Below are positions 52,951 through 63,970 of a DNA stretch of 64,000 nucleotides, one piece after another (the stretch's first letter is position 1; every line of letters starts with the position of its first letter). The stretch is from Achromobacter sp. AONIH1. GTDB lineage: Bacteria > Pseudomonadota > Gammaproteobacteria > Burkholderiales > Burkholderiaceae_B. A program made the position numbers and the translations under genes. Where the stretch lies: NCBI RefSeq assembly GCF_002902905.1, contig NZ_CP026124.1, positions 5,146,001-5,210,000 of the forward strand, given 5' to 3'. The notes beneath the pieces were generated by a model, which worked only from the letters and a program-made list of their open reading frames with translations, searched no databases and had not been told where the DNA came from.

Positions 52951-53234
52951 CCGTCGTCTGGACGCCGCAAGCCGAACAGGATCGCTCTGATATCTGGGAT
53001 TACATCGCCGCCGACAGCGCCGCTGCCGCGGCGCGTGTGGATCAGCTTTTCAGCCTGGCTGCCGCCAAGCTCGCCACACCCCCGCGCATCGGCAAGCCTG
53101 CAGACGTTCCCGGCGTGCGCGAACTCGTTCCGCATGAACGGTATCGGCTGGCCTATGAAATCGCGCCGGACGGCACGGTATGGATCCTGGCCTTGACCCA
53201 CACGGCACGTAGATGGCCGCCGCTGCACAGATGA
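52947..53234 (+). CDS. ParE/RelE superfamily toxin
   Basis: A 95-residue basic protein. TVVWTPQAEQDRSDIWDYIAADS, PRIGKPADVPGVRELVPHERYRLAYEI and the C-terminal ALTHTARRWP are the standard ParE/RelE toxin blocks. It starts at GTG 52947 within the antitoxin stop. It could poison gyrase (ParE) or cleave mRNA (RelE); the PGVRELVPHERYRLAYE region favours ParE-like. The short operon between catabolic and housekeeping genes looks acquired. Confidence 0.85.
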   Translation: MTVVWTPQAEQDRSDIWDYIAADSAAAAARVDQLFSLAAAKLATPPRIGKPADVPGVRELVPHERYRLAYEIAPDGTVWILALTHTARRWPPLHR

Positions 53235-53270
53235 CGTGCCAGCAGGCGGCCCCAGCCTTGCAAGATAGGA

Positions 53271-53687
53271 CTACTTCACCGTCACCGAGATCGTGCTGCT
53301 CAGGTCCGGCCCATAAGAGCGATGCGCACCGTCGGCGAACTGCATGGTCAGCGTGTGCTTGCCCGGCGCGAGCTTGAGCTCGGTTTCGGTCTGGCCCTTG
53401 CCAAAGTGGATGTGCGTGTCGTCCGTCGGCACGACCTCGCCCTTGGGCACGGGCTTGCCGTCAACGATCAGGTGGTGGTGCCCGGAACCGGCGCTCATGT
53501 CACCGGCCGGTTTGACGGCCATGCCGTCCACGCCGAACTTCACCTTCACCGGGCTAGCCACCGTGGCCCCGTCCTTGGGTTCGACAAAATACACCTTGTC
53601 GGCCGCCTTGGCTGCCAGACTCGCGCTCAACAAGACCGCGCCAGCCAAGCCGGCGCAAATGCGGGCAAACGATACTGCTTGCATCAT
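53271..53687 (-). CDS. Exported DUF4399-domain protein
   Basis: A 138-residue secreted protein. The signal peptide ends near AAKAA, then VYFVEPKDGATVASPVKVKFGVDG begins the DUF4399 domain. GHHHLIVDG and DDTHIHFGKGQTETEL are the most conserved parts; clustered His residues suggest metal contact but no function is known. AGGAGG is 5 nt before the ATG at 53687. A GCGGCGC-ATC-GCGCCGC hairpin at 53748-53764 lies upstream. Confidence 0.88.
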   Translation of the reverse strand: MMQAVSFARICAGLAGAVLLSASLAAKAADKVYFVEPKDGATVASPVKVKFGVDGMAVKPAGDMSAGSGHHHLIVDGKPVPKGEVVPTDDTHIHFGKGQTETELKLAPGKHTLTMQFADGAHRSYGPDLSSTISVTVK

Positions 53688-53863
53688 GGCATCCTCCTTG
53701 CGTTGAACAAGATGGCCCGGCCATTGGTGGCCTGCGGCCGAGTGGACGCGGCGCATCGCGCCGCACCCGCGCCCTATTCTCGCAGAAGCCCGCCGCCGCA
53801 AGCGTGACACTTTGCTGCGACGCAGCCCGGCTCCGCTGCCTGCCGCCGATCCACCCTGCGGTC

Positions 53864-54748
53864 TCAGGCTCCGCGCTTTTCCACCGCCTGCGCCCAGCGG
53901 CGCGCCACCGACGGCGAGGTCGCGCAGGTCGCGGACTCCGTGACCACGCGCACCGCGCGCTCCAGCAACTGGATATCCGCCTCGTGCTGGCGCGCCACGT
54001 GGGGATCCTCGAAGAAGATCACGCGCTGACATTGGTGTTCCAGCACCAGTTCGGCGATTTGCGCGTCGCCGCCCAACGGCCCGCTCAGGTAGCGATGTAC
54101 CCAGGGCTTGTCCTTGGGCCAGCCGCGCGACCAGGCCAGGTCGTTGAGCCGCCCGCCCGTCGTGCCAGTGGCCACGCGCCGGGCGAAACGCGACAACACG
54201 TCGAAATGCTCGCTGGCGAAGGCCACCATCTCATCCTTGAGCGCATCGTGGGCGATCAAGGCCAGCGTCTGGCCTTCGTAATCGAACATGCGGGACAGCG
54301 ACGCGTCCGGCGTCAGGCCCGCGTGCACGCGTTCGACCTCCATCCATTCGATGGCGCCGGCCAGCGTCGAAATGAACGGGCGACCGTGGGTGATGCACTG
54401 CCGCTTGAGCGCCAGCGCCTCGGGAAAAATCGAGGAAGGATCGACCGGATCGATCAGGTAGATGGCGCCGTCGAACGGCGCCTGGCCGTCGCGACCTTCG
54501 GTGACGCGCGCCACCAGTTTCATCAGCCCGCCCTCGCGGCCATAGGGATAGCGGATCAGTCCGCTGTAGCCCTGCAACATGCCCTCGCGCACGATGGCGT
54601 CGTGCGTGCGACCCACGGTGTGCAGCTGCACGCCCAGTTCACGGATGGTGGCGGAACTGGCGCGCAACCAGGTGAACAGCGCGGCATCGGGGGTTTCATG
54701 GTGCAGCCGGTTGGCGGCCAATCCAAAACGCAGTTGGGCAGCGGGCAT
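53864..54748 (-). CDS. Tandem double-domain methylglyoxal-synthase-like protein
   Basis: A 294-residue protein, about twice the usual 150 of MgsA. Residues from about 155 match MgsA block by block: LALIAHDALKDEMV, RRVATGTTGGRL, LSGPLGGDAQIAEL with the catalytic-type Asp, and VIFFEDPHVARQHEADIQ. Residues 5-145 form a diverged copy with the same order (LHTVGRTHDAIVRE, YPYGREGGLMKL, AIYLIDPVDPSS) but without the catalytic Asp. MgsA converts dihydroxyacetone phosphate to methylglyoxal. This may be active, regulatory or a different phosphatase. The ATG at 54748 lacks a strong Shine-Dalgarno. Confidence 0.85.
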   Translation of the reverse strand: MPAAQLRFGLAANRLHHETPDAALFTWLRASSATIRELGVQLHTVGRTHDAIVREGMLQGYSGLIRYPYGREGGLMKLVARVTEGRDGQAPFDGAIYLIDPVDPSSIFPEALALKRQCITHGRPFISTLAGAIEWMEVERVHAGLTPDASLSRMFDYEGQTLALIAHDALKDEMVAFASEHFDVLSRFARRVATGTTGGRLNDLAWSRGWPKDKPWVHRYLSGPLGGDAQIAELVLEHQCQRVIFFEDPHVARQHEADIQLLERAVRVVTESATCATSPSVARRWAQAVEKRGA

Positions 54749-54912
54749 CGATGAACTCGGTCGAATGGACTCGGTGAATGGCCTCGGCCTGACAGACCTG
54801 GTCGAGAAAACTCGGGCCGACAGACTCGTTCGGAAAGCGTCAGCGGGACGCTGGGGCGCCAAACGCGCTGACGAAGCCTTGATGATACCGTGAGGCCCCG
54901 CCCACGTGACGT

Positions 54913-54938
54913 GCCGCGCGGCAATATCGCCGCGCGGC
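54913..54938. other. Perfect 10-bp inverted repeat (GCCGCGCGGC twice)
   Basis: GCCGCGCGGC, AATATC, GCCGCGCGGC: each arm is itself palindromic. It may be a backup terminator or an operator of the MGS-like gene. Confidence 0.45.
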
Positions 54939-55016
54939 AGCCCGAACCCGGCGTCATCGACGGCCCGAAGCGCGTCCGGTCCCGGATTGCGGGATCCGGA
55001 ATGTCCGCCGCAATGC

Positions 55017-55039
55017 AAAACGCTCCCGTCAGGGAGCGT
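55017..55039 (-). terminator. Rho-independent terminator of the isc operon
   Basis: Read on the - strand: ACGCTCCC, loop TGAC, GGGAGCGT, then TTTTG, 15 nt after the iscX stop. A textbook intrinsic terminator. Confidence 0.88.
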
Positions 55040-55053
55040 CTTCAGCCAGCGGT

Positions 55054-55248
55054 TCAGTCCGCTTCGTCGATCCAGGCCATCTGGATGGCTTCAAGGATCT
55101 TCTCGCCGCTATGGGCGGGATCGTCGTTGAATCCCGGCAAGGCCAGCACCCAATCGCGCAGCTGGGTGAAACGCAGCGTCTTGGGATCCACATCGGGATG
55201 CGCGTCGTAGAGCGCGGCGGCGATCTCGTAGGTGTCGGTCCACTTCAT
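55054..55248 (-). CDS. iscX: Fe-S assembly protein IscX
   Basis: A 64-residue Isc[30 protein letters not shown] and the acidic C-terminus MAWIDEAD are standard. It binds IscS and modulates iron delivery. Its ATG overlaps the ferredoxin stop. Last gene of the operon. Confidence 0.95.
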   Translation of the reverse strand: MKWTDTYEIAAALYDAHPDVDPKTLRFTQLRDWVLALPGFNDDPAHSGEKILEAIQMAWIDEAD

Positions 55249-55589
55249 CAATGGCCCTCTTTGGCATGGTTGATCGTGTACTTGGGAATCTCGACCGTCA
55301 GGTCGGCGTCGGCGACGCAGGCCTGGCACGACAGGCGCGAGGTCGGCGTCAGGCCCCAGGCCTTGTCCAGCAGGTCCTCCTCGTCATCCGTCGCGTCTTC
55401 CAGCGAGGAATAGCCCTCTTTGACCACCACATGACAGGTCGTGCAGGCGCAGGACAGTTCGCAGGCATGCTCGATGTCGATGTGATTGTCCAGCAGGATG
55501 CGGCAGATCGACACGCCCTTGGGCGCGTCTTCGATCACCGCGCCTTCGGGGCAGTATTCGGGGTGAGGCAGTACAGTCAGTTTCGGCAT
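55248..55589 (-). CDS. fdx: ISC-system [2Fe-2S] ferredoxin
   Basis: A 113-residue adrenodoxin-type ferredoxin. The cluster cysteines lie in [12 protein letters not shown] with the last in LSCQAC. It supplies electrons for Fe-S assembly. Coupled to iscX by overlapping stop and start. Confidence 0.96.
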   Translation of the reverse strand: MPKLTVLPHPEYCPEGAVIEDAPKGVSICRILLDNHIDIEHACELSCACTTCHVVVKEGYSSLEDATDDEEDLLDKAWGLTPTSRLSCQACVADADLTVEIPKYTINHAKEGH

Positions 55590-55598
55590 AGCTTGTTA

Positions 55599-57461
55599 TC
55601 AGGCGATCTCGTCAAGTTTGCGGCCGGCCAGCGCCGCACGGATGCTGCGGTCCATGCGCCGCGCGGCGAATTCGTCGGTCGCGGCCGACAACGCCTCGAC
55701 GGCGGCCTTGACCGCGTCCACGTCCAACAGCTCCTGCGCGCCGGCGGCGGCGCTCAGGCAATCGTCCACACGCTTGCGCTCGTCGGCGTCCAGCAGATCG
55801 CCATCGGCGGCCAGCGCGGCCTGCACCGACTCCACCAGTTGGCGCGCCTCGACCTGCTGCTCGCGCAGCATGCGCGCGCGCGCGTCGGAATCGGCCTGCG
55901 CCACGCTGTCGGCCAGCATCCGGGCGATCTCGTCGTCGCTCAGGCCATACGAAGGCTTGACCGAGACGGCTGCCTCGACCCCGCTGCTCTGCTCGCGTGC
56001 GGTCACGCTCAACAGGCCGTCGGCATCCACCTGAAAGGTCACGCGGATGCGCGCGGCGCCCGCCACCATGGACGGAATGCCGCGCAGCTCGAAGCGGGCC
56101 AGCGAGCGGGAATCGCTCACCAGGTCGCGCTCGCCCTGCACCACGTGAATGCTCATGGCGGTCTGGCCGTCCTTGAACGTGGTGAATTCCTGGGCGCGCG
56201 CCACGGGTATCGTGCTGTTGCGCGGAATCACGCGCTCCACCAGGCCGCCCATGGTTTCGAGGCCGAGCGACAGCGGGATCACATCCAGCAGCAGCCAGTC
56301 TTCGCCCGGCGCCCGGTTGCCGGCCAGCAGGTTCGCCTGCAGCGCGGCGCCCAGCGCGACCACCTGATCGGGATCCAGGTCGGTCAGCGGCGTCGTGCCG
56401 AACATCTCGCCCACGGCCGCGCGGATCACGGGCATGCGCGTGGCCCCGCCCACCATCACCACGCCGCGCACGTCGGCGGGACGCAACTCGGCATCGCGCA
56501 AGGCGCGGCGCGCGCAATCCAGCGTGCGCAGCACCAAGGGCTGGGCCAGCGTTTCGAATTGCTGCCGGCTGAGCGCGAGGTCCAGCTCGCGGCCATCCGA
56601 CAAGGTCAGGCGTAGACGCGCATCGTCGGCGTCGGACAGCGCTTCACGCGCCGCACGCGCCGCCACCAGCAGCGCGCGGCGGTCGGCCGGCGGCAGTTCG
56701 GCGGAACCCAGGCCGCTCGCGGCGTGGTCGGCGATCAGCGCATCGAAGTCATCGCCGCCCAGGGCCGTGTCGCCGCCGGTGGAGATCACTTCGAACACGC
56801 CTTGCGTCAGGCGCAGGATGGACACGTCGAACGTGCCGCCCCCCAGGTCGTAGACCGCATACACGCCTTCGGCGGCGTTATCCAGGCCATAGGCGATGGC
56901 CGCGGCAGTGGGTTCGTTCAGCAGGCGCAGCACGTTCAGGCCGGCCAGTTTGGCGGCGTCACGCGTCGCTTGGCGCTGCGCGTCGTCGAAATAGGCGGGC
57001 ACCGTGATCACGGCGCCGACCAGGTCGTCGCCAAGGACATCCTCGGCGCGCTGGCGCAGCACGGCCAGGATCTGGGCGGACACTTCCACCGGACTCAGGT
57101 CGCCCTGCACCGTGCGGATGCGCACCATGCCGGGCGCATCCACGAATTCATACGGCGCGCGCGAGGCCCGCGCCTCTTCCAGCGTACGGCCCATGTAGCG
57201 CTTGACCGACACCACGGTGTTCAACGGGTCCAGCGCCTGCTCGGCCAGCGGCTCGCGACCGGTCGTGACCCGACCGCCGGGGAAATAGCGCACCGCCGAA
57301 GGCAGCAGCGCATGGCCTTGCTCGTCGCGCAGGACTTCGGCCACGCTGCTGCGCACGGCGGCGACCAGCGAATTGGTGGTGCCAAGGTCGATGCCCACCG
57401 CCAGCTTGCGCTGGTGCGGCGCGGGCGATTCGCCAGGCTCGGAAATCTGCAATAAAGCCAT
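55599..57461 (-). CDS. hscA: Fe-S chaperone HscA (Hsp70 family)
   Basis: A 620-residue Hsp70. ATPase motifs are [25 protein letters not shown] and MVGGATRMP. The substrate domain follows the linker region near [14 protein letters not shown]. It transfers clusters from IscU, recognising LPPVK, with HscB as its J-protein. Order matches the canonical isc operon. Confidence 0.97.
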   Translation of the reverse strand: MALLQISEPGESPAPHQRKLAVGIDLGTTNSLVAAVRSSVAEVLRDEQGHALLPSAVRYFPGGRVTTGREPLAEQALDPLNTVVSVKRYMGRTLEEARASRAPYEFVDAPGMVRIRTVQGDLSPVEVSAQILAVLRQRAEDVLGDDLVGAVITVPAYFDDAQRQATRDAAKLAGLNVLRLLNEPTAAAIAYGLDNAAEGVYAVYDLGGGTFDVSILRLTQGVFEVISTGGDTALGGDDFDALIADHAASGLGSAELPPADRRALLVAARAAREALSDADDARLRLTLSDGRELDLALSRQQFETLAQPLVLRTLDCARRALRDAELRPADVRGVVMVGGATRMPVIRAAVGEMFGTTPLTDLDPDQVVALGAALQANLLAGNRAPGEDWLLLDVIPLSLGLETMGGLVERVIPRNSTIPVARAQEFTTFKDGQTAMSIHVVQGERDLVSDSRSLARFELRGIPSMVAGAARIRVTFQVDADGLLSVTAREQSSGVEAAVSVKPSYGLSDDEIARMLADSVAQADSDARARMLREQQVEARQLVESVQAALAADGDLLDADERKRVDDCLSAAAGAQELLDVDAVKAAVEALSAATDEFAARRMDRSIRAALAGRKLDEIA

Positions 57462-57530
57462 GATTGTGTTTTTCTGCTCAGTGGGCGCAGCCCGGCCGCA
57501 AGTTCGGTGGCGGCCGTCCGGCGCCCTGGA

Positions 57531-58043
57531 CTATTCCGCCGGTTGCGCGTGGGCCAGCTCCTGCGCCAGCTTCTCCACGAACATCCATTCCCGCACTTTC
57601 TGCCCCGCTGCCGCGTAGTCCTTGTCCACGTCCAGCAGTTGCGCCAGGCGCTCTCGCATCTGTCCGCGCGCCTCCTGTAGCTCCGCTTGCAGCGATGCCA
57701 GCGCAGCGGCATCGCCGCGCGCGTCGTCCAGCGCTTCGCGCCAGCTCATCTGCTGCATCAGGAACGCCGGATCCATGGACGTGTTGCTCTCGGTCTGCAG
57801 GTCCACGCCTGCCTGTTCGCACAGATAGCGCGCCCGCAGCATCGGATCCCGCAGTTGGCGATAGGCCTCGTTGGCTCGCGCCGCCCATTGCATCGCCACC
57901 CGACGCTCGGCCGGACTGGCGGTGGCATAGCGATCTGGGTGCACCTGCGCGGCCACGGTGCGCCACGCCGATTCCAGCATTTGCGTATCGAGGTCGAAGC
58001 GCGCCGGCAAGCCGAACAGGCTGAAGTGATCGTCTCCAGCCAA
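57531..58043 (-). CDS. hscB: Fe-S co-chaperone HscB
   Basis: A 170-residue J-domain protein with HPD at residues 35-37 and the C-terminal three-helix domain that binds IscU. It stimulates HscA. It starts 3 bp after iscA. Confidence 0.96.
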   Translation of the reverse strand: MAGDDHFSLFGLPARFDLDTQMLESAWRTVAAQVHPDRYATASPAERRVAMQWAARANEAYRQLRDPMLRARYLCEQAGVDLQTESNTSMDPAFLMQQMSWREALDDARGDAAALASLQAELQEARGQMRERLAQLLDVDKDYAAAGQKVREWMFVEKLAQELAHAQPAE

Positions 58044-58046
58044 GAC

Positions 58047-58370
58047 TTACACCGTGAACGACTCGCCGCAGCCGCAGGTCGCCTTCTCGTTGGGGTTGCG
58101 GAACTTGAAGCCTTCGTTCAGGCCTTCGCGTGCGTAGTCAAGCTCGGTGCCGTCCAGATAGGCAAGGCTCTTGGGATCGACGTAGACATTCACGCCGAAG
58201 CTCTCGAAGACCATGTCCTCGGGCGCTGCCTCGTCCACGTATTCCAGCTTGTACGCCATGCCGGAGCAGCCCGTGGTCCTAACGCCGAGCCGCAAGCCGA
58301 TGCCCTTGCCGCGCTTTTGCAAGTAGCGGCCGATGTGGTTGGCTGCCTTCTGGGTCAAGGTAACGGACAT
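58047..58370 (-). CDS. iscA: Fe-S assembly A-type carrier IscA
   Basis: A 107-residue A-type carrier. The three cysteines are Cys35 in TTGCSG, and CGCGES at the C-terminus. It carries iron or clusters to targets. The ATG at 58370 is the normal family start. A dispersed repeat separates it from iscU. Confidence 0.95.
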   Translation of the reverse strand: MSVTLTQKAANHIGRYLQKRGKGIGLRLGVRTTGCSGMAYKLEYVDEAAPEDMVFESFGVNVYVDPKSLAYLDGTELDYAREGLNEGFKFRNPNEKATCGCGESFTV

Positions 58371-58464
58371 ATTATTCTTCCAGGGTGCCGACGCACCACC
58401 CGCCACGCATGAAACCGATATCGCTCCATCGCGATGCCACGGATCCGGCTCCGCCGGTCCGCCG

Positions 58465-58510
58465 GCATGCCCCCTTGAGGGGGAAGCGCGCAGCGCTTCG
58501 GGGGTGGGCC
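58465..58510. repeat. Third copy of the dispersed GC-rich repeat (inverted)
   Basis: The reverse complement begins GGCCCACCCCCGAAGCGC and ends in CCCCCTCAAGGGGG, matching the recJ-proximal copies at 33275-33394 except in the inner loop. It lies 10 bp beyond the iscU stop, inside the isc operon, so it does not fully terminate transcription; it may protect the iscRSU part of the message. Confidence 0.78.
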
Positions 58511-58520
58511 TTATTCATTT

Positions 58521-58925
58521 TCAGTTCGTCGCCGCCTCGGCCGGAACCGAGTGCTTTTCCTTGTAGTTCTGCACCGCGGCCTTGATCGCGTCTTCGGCCA
58601 GGATGGAACAGTGGACCTTCACGGGCGGCAGCGCCAGTTCCTCGGCGATCTGCGTGTTGCGGATCGTCAGCGCTTCGTCCAGCGTCTTGCCCTTGACCCA
58701 TTCGGTCACGAGCGAGCTGGAGGCGATGGCCGAGCCGCAGCCGTAGGTCTTGAAGCGCGCATCTTCGATCACGCCCGATTCGTTGACCTTGATCTGCAGC
58801 TTCATGACGTCGCCACAGGCGGGAGCGCCGACCATGCCGGTGCCGACGGAGTCGTCCGACTTGTCGAACGAACCGACGTTGCGCGGGTTTTCGTAGTGGT
58901 CCAGGACCTTAGTGCTGTAAGACAT
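58521..58925 (-). CDS. iscU: Fe-S cluster scaffold IscU
   Basis: A 134-residue scaffold. The three cluster cysteines are in PACGDV, YGCGSA and VHCSIL, and the HscA-recognition LPPVK precedes the last. It receives sulfur from IscS. A C-terminal tail (VPAEAATN) is slightly longer than usual. Confidence 0.97.
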   Translation of the reverse strand: MSYSTKVLDHYENPRNVGSFDKSDDSVGTGMVGAPACGDVMKLQIKVNESGVIEDARFKTYGCGSAIASSSLVTEWVKGKTLDEALTIRNTQIAEELALPPVKVHCSILAEDAIKAAVQNYKEKHSVPAEAATN

Positions 58926-58958
58926 ATTGATTCTCCACGTATTTCAAGGCGCGGGCGC

Positions 58959-60170
58959 TTAGTGCGCAGCCCACTGCACGGTATTCAGGTCGATGCCTTC
59001 CTTGGCCATTTCCCAAAGCGGCGACATGTCGCGCAGCTTGCCCACGCGGCTCTTGAGCAGTTCGACCGCGTAGTCGATTTCCTGCTCGGTGGTGAAGCGG
59101 CCCAGCGTGAAACGGATCGAGCTGTGCGCCAGCTCGTCGTTGCGGCCCAGGGCGCGCAGCACGTAGGAAGGTTCCAGGCTGGCCGAGGTGCAGGCCGAGC
59201 CGCTGGAGACGGCCAGTTCCTTGATCGCCATGATCAGGGACTCGCCTTCGACATAGTTGAAGCTGACATTCAGGTTGTGCGGCACGCGCTGGTCCATGTC
59301 GCCATTCAGGTAGACCTCTTCGATCTGCGACAGGCCGGCCCACAGACGATCGCGCAACATGCGAATGCGCTCGTTTTCGGTGCCCATTTCCTCGCGCGCC
59401 AGGCGGAAGGCTTCACCCATGCCGACGATCTGGTGGGTGGCCAGCGTGCCCGAGCGGAAACCACGCTCGTGGCCGCCGCCGTGCATCTGCGCCTCAATGC
59501 GCACGCGCGGCTTGCGACGCACATACAGCGCGCCGATGCCCTTGGGGCCGTAGGTCTTGTGAGCCGAGAACGACATCAGATCGACCTTGAGCTTCTGCAG
59601 GTCGATTTCGACCTTGCCGGTCGCCTGCGCGGCGTCCACATGGAAGATGATGCCCTTTTCGCGGCAGATCTCACCCAGCGTTTCCACATCCTGGATCACG
59701 CCGATTTCATTGTTCACCATCATGATCGAGACCAGCACGGTGTCAGGGCGCAGCGCGGCCTTGAACACGTCCAGGTCGATCAGGCCATTTTCCTTGACGT
59801 CCAGGTAGGTCACCTCGAAACCCTGGCGCTCCAGCTCGCGACAGGTGTCCAGCACGGCCTTGTGCTCGGTCTTGACGGTGATGATGTGCTTGCCGCGTTC
59901 GGCGTAGAAGTTGGCGGCGCCCTTGATGGCAAGGTTGTCGGACTCGGTCGCGCCGGAGGTCCAGACGATTTCGCGCGGATCGGCGTTCACCAGCTTGGCG
60001 ACTTCCTCGCGGGCGCGCTCGACGGCGTCCTCGGACTCCCAGCCGAAGGCATGGCTGCGCGAGGCCGGGTTGCCGAAGTTCTCGTACAGCCAGGGAACCA
60101 TCTTGTCGACGACGCGGGGATCGACCGGCGTGGTGGCCGAGTAGTCCAGATAGATCGGGCGGGTGGTCAT
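58959..60170 (-). CDS. iscS: Cysteine desulfurase IscS
   Basis: A 403-residue PLP enzyme. The PLP lysine is Lys205 in SAHKTYGP, and the sulfur-carrying Cys327 is in [13 protein letters not shown]. It makes persulfide sulfur for clusters and thio-modified tRNA. AGGAG precedes the ATG at 60170 by 8 nt; the longer upstream frame overlaps iscR and is rejected. Confidence 0.97.
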   Translation of the reverse strand: MTTRPIYLDYSATTPVDPRVVDKMVPWLYENFGNPASRSHAFGWESEDAVERAREEVAKLVNADPREIVWTSGATESDNLAIKGAANFYAERGKHIITVKTEHKAVLDTCRELERQGFEVTYLDVKENGLIDLDVFKAALRPDTVLVSIMMVNNEIGVIQDVETLGEICREKGIIFHVDAAQATGKVEIDLQKLKVDLMSFSAHKTYGPKGIGALYVRRKPRVRIEAQMHGGGHERGFRSGTLATHQIVGMGEAFRLAREEMGTENERIRMLRDRLWAGLSQIEEVYLNGDMDQRVPHNLNVSFNYVEGESLIMAIKELAVSSGSACTSASLEPSYVLRALGRNDELAHSSIRFTLGRFTTEQEIDYAVELLKSRVGKLRDMSPLWEMAKEGIDLNTVQWAAH

Positions 60171-60192
60171 TTCTACAAACTCCTGATGCTGC

Positions 60193-60732
60193 TTATGCGG
60201 TGGCGTTGGCGGCGACGGTCGTGGTCGGGGCGTTGGCGGCGTTCGCGCCACCCACCCGGTTCACACGCACGGCGCAGGCCTGTGCCTGATTATTGGCTTC
60301 CTGCAATTGGCGCACACGCTGCTGATCCACGAGATCCTGCAGGGACACCGAATCCAGGTAATCGACCATCTTGCGGTTCAACGTGGCCCAGAGTTCGTGC
60401 GTCATGCACTTGCCCGGCTTGCCGTCGTTGCCGCTGGTACAGTCGCGCTTGCCACCACAGCTGGTGGCATCCAGCGGCTCGTCCACGGCGAAGATGATGT
60501 CGGCAACGGTCACGTTGCGCGCCAGGCGGGCGAGCGAATAACCGCCGCCGGGGCCGCGCACGCTATCCACGAGTTCGTGGCGGCGCAGCTTTCCGAACAG
60601 CTGTTCCAGGTAGGAAAGCGAAATATTCTGGCGCTGGCTGATGGCCGCGAGAGTGACCGGACCGCTATGCTGCCGCATAGCCAGATCGATCATGGCAGTC
60701 ACGGCGAAACGCCCTTTGGTAGTTAACCGCAT
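60193..60732 (-). CDS. iscR: Fe-S cluster-sensing regulator IscR
   Basis: A 179-residue Rrf2 regulator with an N-terminal winged helix. Putative cluster ligands are Cys92, Cys98, Cys109 and His112. The spacing between the second and third Cys is five residues longer than in E. coli IscR. The C-terminal 40 residues are a low-complexity Ala/Asn tail. It represses its own operon when clustered; two sites overlap its promoter. Confidence 0.95.
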   Translation of the reverse strand: MRLTTKGRFAVTAMIDLAMRQHSGPVTLAAISQRQNISLSYLEQLFGKLRRHELVDSVRGPGGGYSLARLARNVTVADIIFAVDEPLDATSCGGKRDCTSGNDGKPGKCMTHELWATLNRKMVDYLDSVSLQDLVDQQRVRQLQEANNQAQACAVRVNRVGGANAANAPTTTVAANATA

Positions 60733-60781
60733 GGTGGGTTCCCTGTGAATCGGCCATGGCCGCCAGAGAATCCAACGGCCA

Positions 60782-60836
60782 ATACCCGAGTAATTGGCTC
60801 AAGTATAACAAATTCCCGACTAAATTGGTATGGCTC
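60782..60836 (-). promoter_or_regulatory. iscR promoter with two tandem type 1 IscR boxes
   Basis: Box 1 (60782-60806) matches the 25-bp type 1 consensus at 21 positions on the - strand. Box 2 (60812-60836) has one strong half (13 of 14) and a weak half. A TATACT -10 (- strand, 60807-60802) sits within box 1 and the poor -35 region falls in box 2, so bound IscR would block RNA polymerase. Confidence 0.78.
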
Positions 60837-60844
60837 GTAACCAG

Positions 60845-60868
60845 AAAAAACCGCGCTGACGCGCGGTT
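60845..60868 (-). terminator. Rho-independent terminator of the phosphatase gene
   Basis: Read on the - strand: AACCGCGC, loop GTCA, GCGCGGTT, then a run of Ts (6-8). It isolates the phosphatase gene from the iscR promoter 10 bp further on. Confidence 0.9.
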
Positions 60869-60920
60869 GATTCACTGCCAATTCAGCCCAGGCCGGCTAT
60901 CGCCGACCCGAACCAGGGGC

Positions 60921-61412
60921 TCAGGCCGCCTGGTATTGAGTGGCGCGCTTGCGGACCAGTTCGAGCACGCCCTGACAGGCGTCTTCCAGGTAGTCCAGCA
61001 CCTTGCCGAAACCGTCGGCGCCGCCGTAGTAAGGATCAGGCACGGTGGCTTCTTCGAACTCATTGGCGAAGCGCATCAGCAGCATCAGCTTGTGCTGATA
61101 GGCCTTCGGGCACTGCTGCTGCATGGCGGACAGATTGTCCCAGTCCATGGCGAGGATGAGATCGAATTCACGGAAATCTTCCGCGGTGACCTGACGCGCC
61201 TCGCAGTGCGTGATCTCGTAGCCGCGCTTGCGCGCCGCGGCCTGCGCCCGGGCGTCAGGCGCCTCGCCGATGTGAAACGCGTGCGTGCCGGCGGAATCGA
61301 TGCGAACCACGTCGCCCAAACCCGCGTCGTTCACCAAATGGCGAAACACGCCCTCTGCGCTCGGCGAGCGACAGATATTGCCCATGCAAACGAAAAGTAC
61401 CTTGGTCATCAT
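60921..61412 (-). CDS. Low-molecular-weight protein tyrosine phosphatase
   Basis: A 163-residue LMW phosphatase. The P-loop CMGNICRS has Cys9 and Arg15, and the general-acid Asp lies in VPDPYYGG. Two ATGs in tandem (61412 and 61409) are equivalent starts. It lies upstream of iscR in its own unit. Possible roles include dephosphorylation of polysaccharide tyrosine kinases, but none is encoded here. Confidence 0.93.
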   Translation of the reverse strand: MMTKVLFVCMGNICRSPSAEGVFRHLVNDAGLGDVVRIDSAGTHAFHIGEAPDARAQAAARKRGYEITHCEARQVTAEDFREFDLILAMDWDNLSAMQQQCPKAYQHKLMLLMRFANEFEEATVPDPYYGGADGFGKVLDYLEDACQGVLELVRKRATQYQAA

Positions 61413-61645
61413 GCTGGCAAGTGTGCGGGAAAACCCGCGATAAGGCAAGCTTTTTTTGCATCCAAAAGGGGGGAGCAGGACAAAGTGCCGTATCAAAAAT
61501 TTACTTTTAAATCAATGAATTGGAATGAAAAATCCAGACCTTCCCCAAGCTTGTCCGGGAAAAATCTGCGCAAAATTTGAACGCCCGATTGCGCTGCGCC
61601 AGAACAACATTTTTCAGCTTTTCGTCAGCGACCCGAGAGGCAGAT

Positions 61646-61666
61646 GGGCGGCCCGCCAAGCCGCCC
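61646..61666. terminator. Candidate terminator after uvrB
   Basis: GGGCGGC and GCCGCCC pair across seven nucleotides, 5 bp beyond the uvrB stop. No U-tract follows, so it is a weak call. Confidence 0.4.
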
Positions 61667-61671
61667 TCGCC

Positions 61672-63894
<2,223 letters not shown>

Positions 63895-63970
63895 GCTAGA
63901 CTGTTCCCGAGGTAAACCCCTCATTATCCACAGCACCAATTCCTGCGTCCACCCAGCCCAATAGACTCCC

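Larger units (their letters stand above)
54749..55053. other. 305-bp region between the MGS-like gene and iscX
   Basis: It serves as promoter for the MGS-like gene and as 3' end of the isc operon, both - strand. It contains the intrinsic terminator at 55017-55039 and a second perfect hairpin at 54913-54938. No coding frame is credible. Confidence 0.6.

Noticed and set aside
63895..63970. LexA box upstream of uvrB
   Set aside because: Only isolated CTGT tetramers are seen, with no CTGT-N8-ACAG arrangement.
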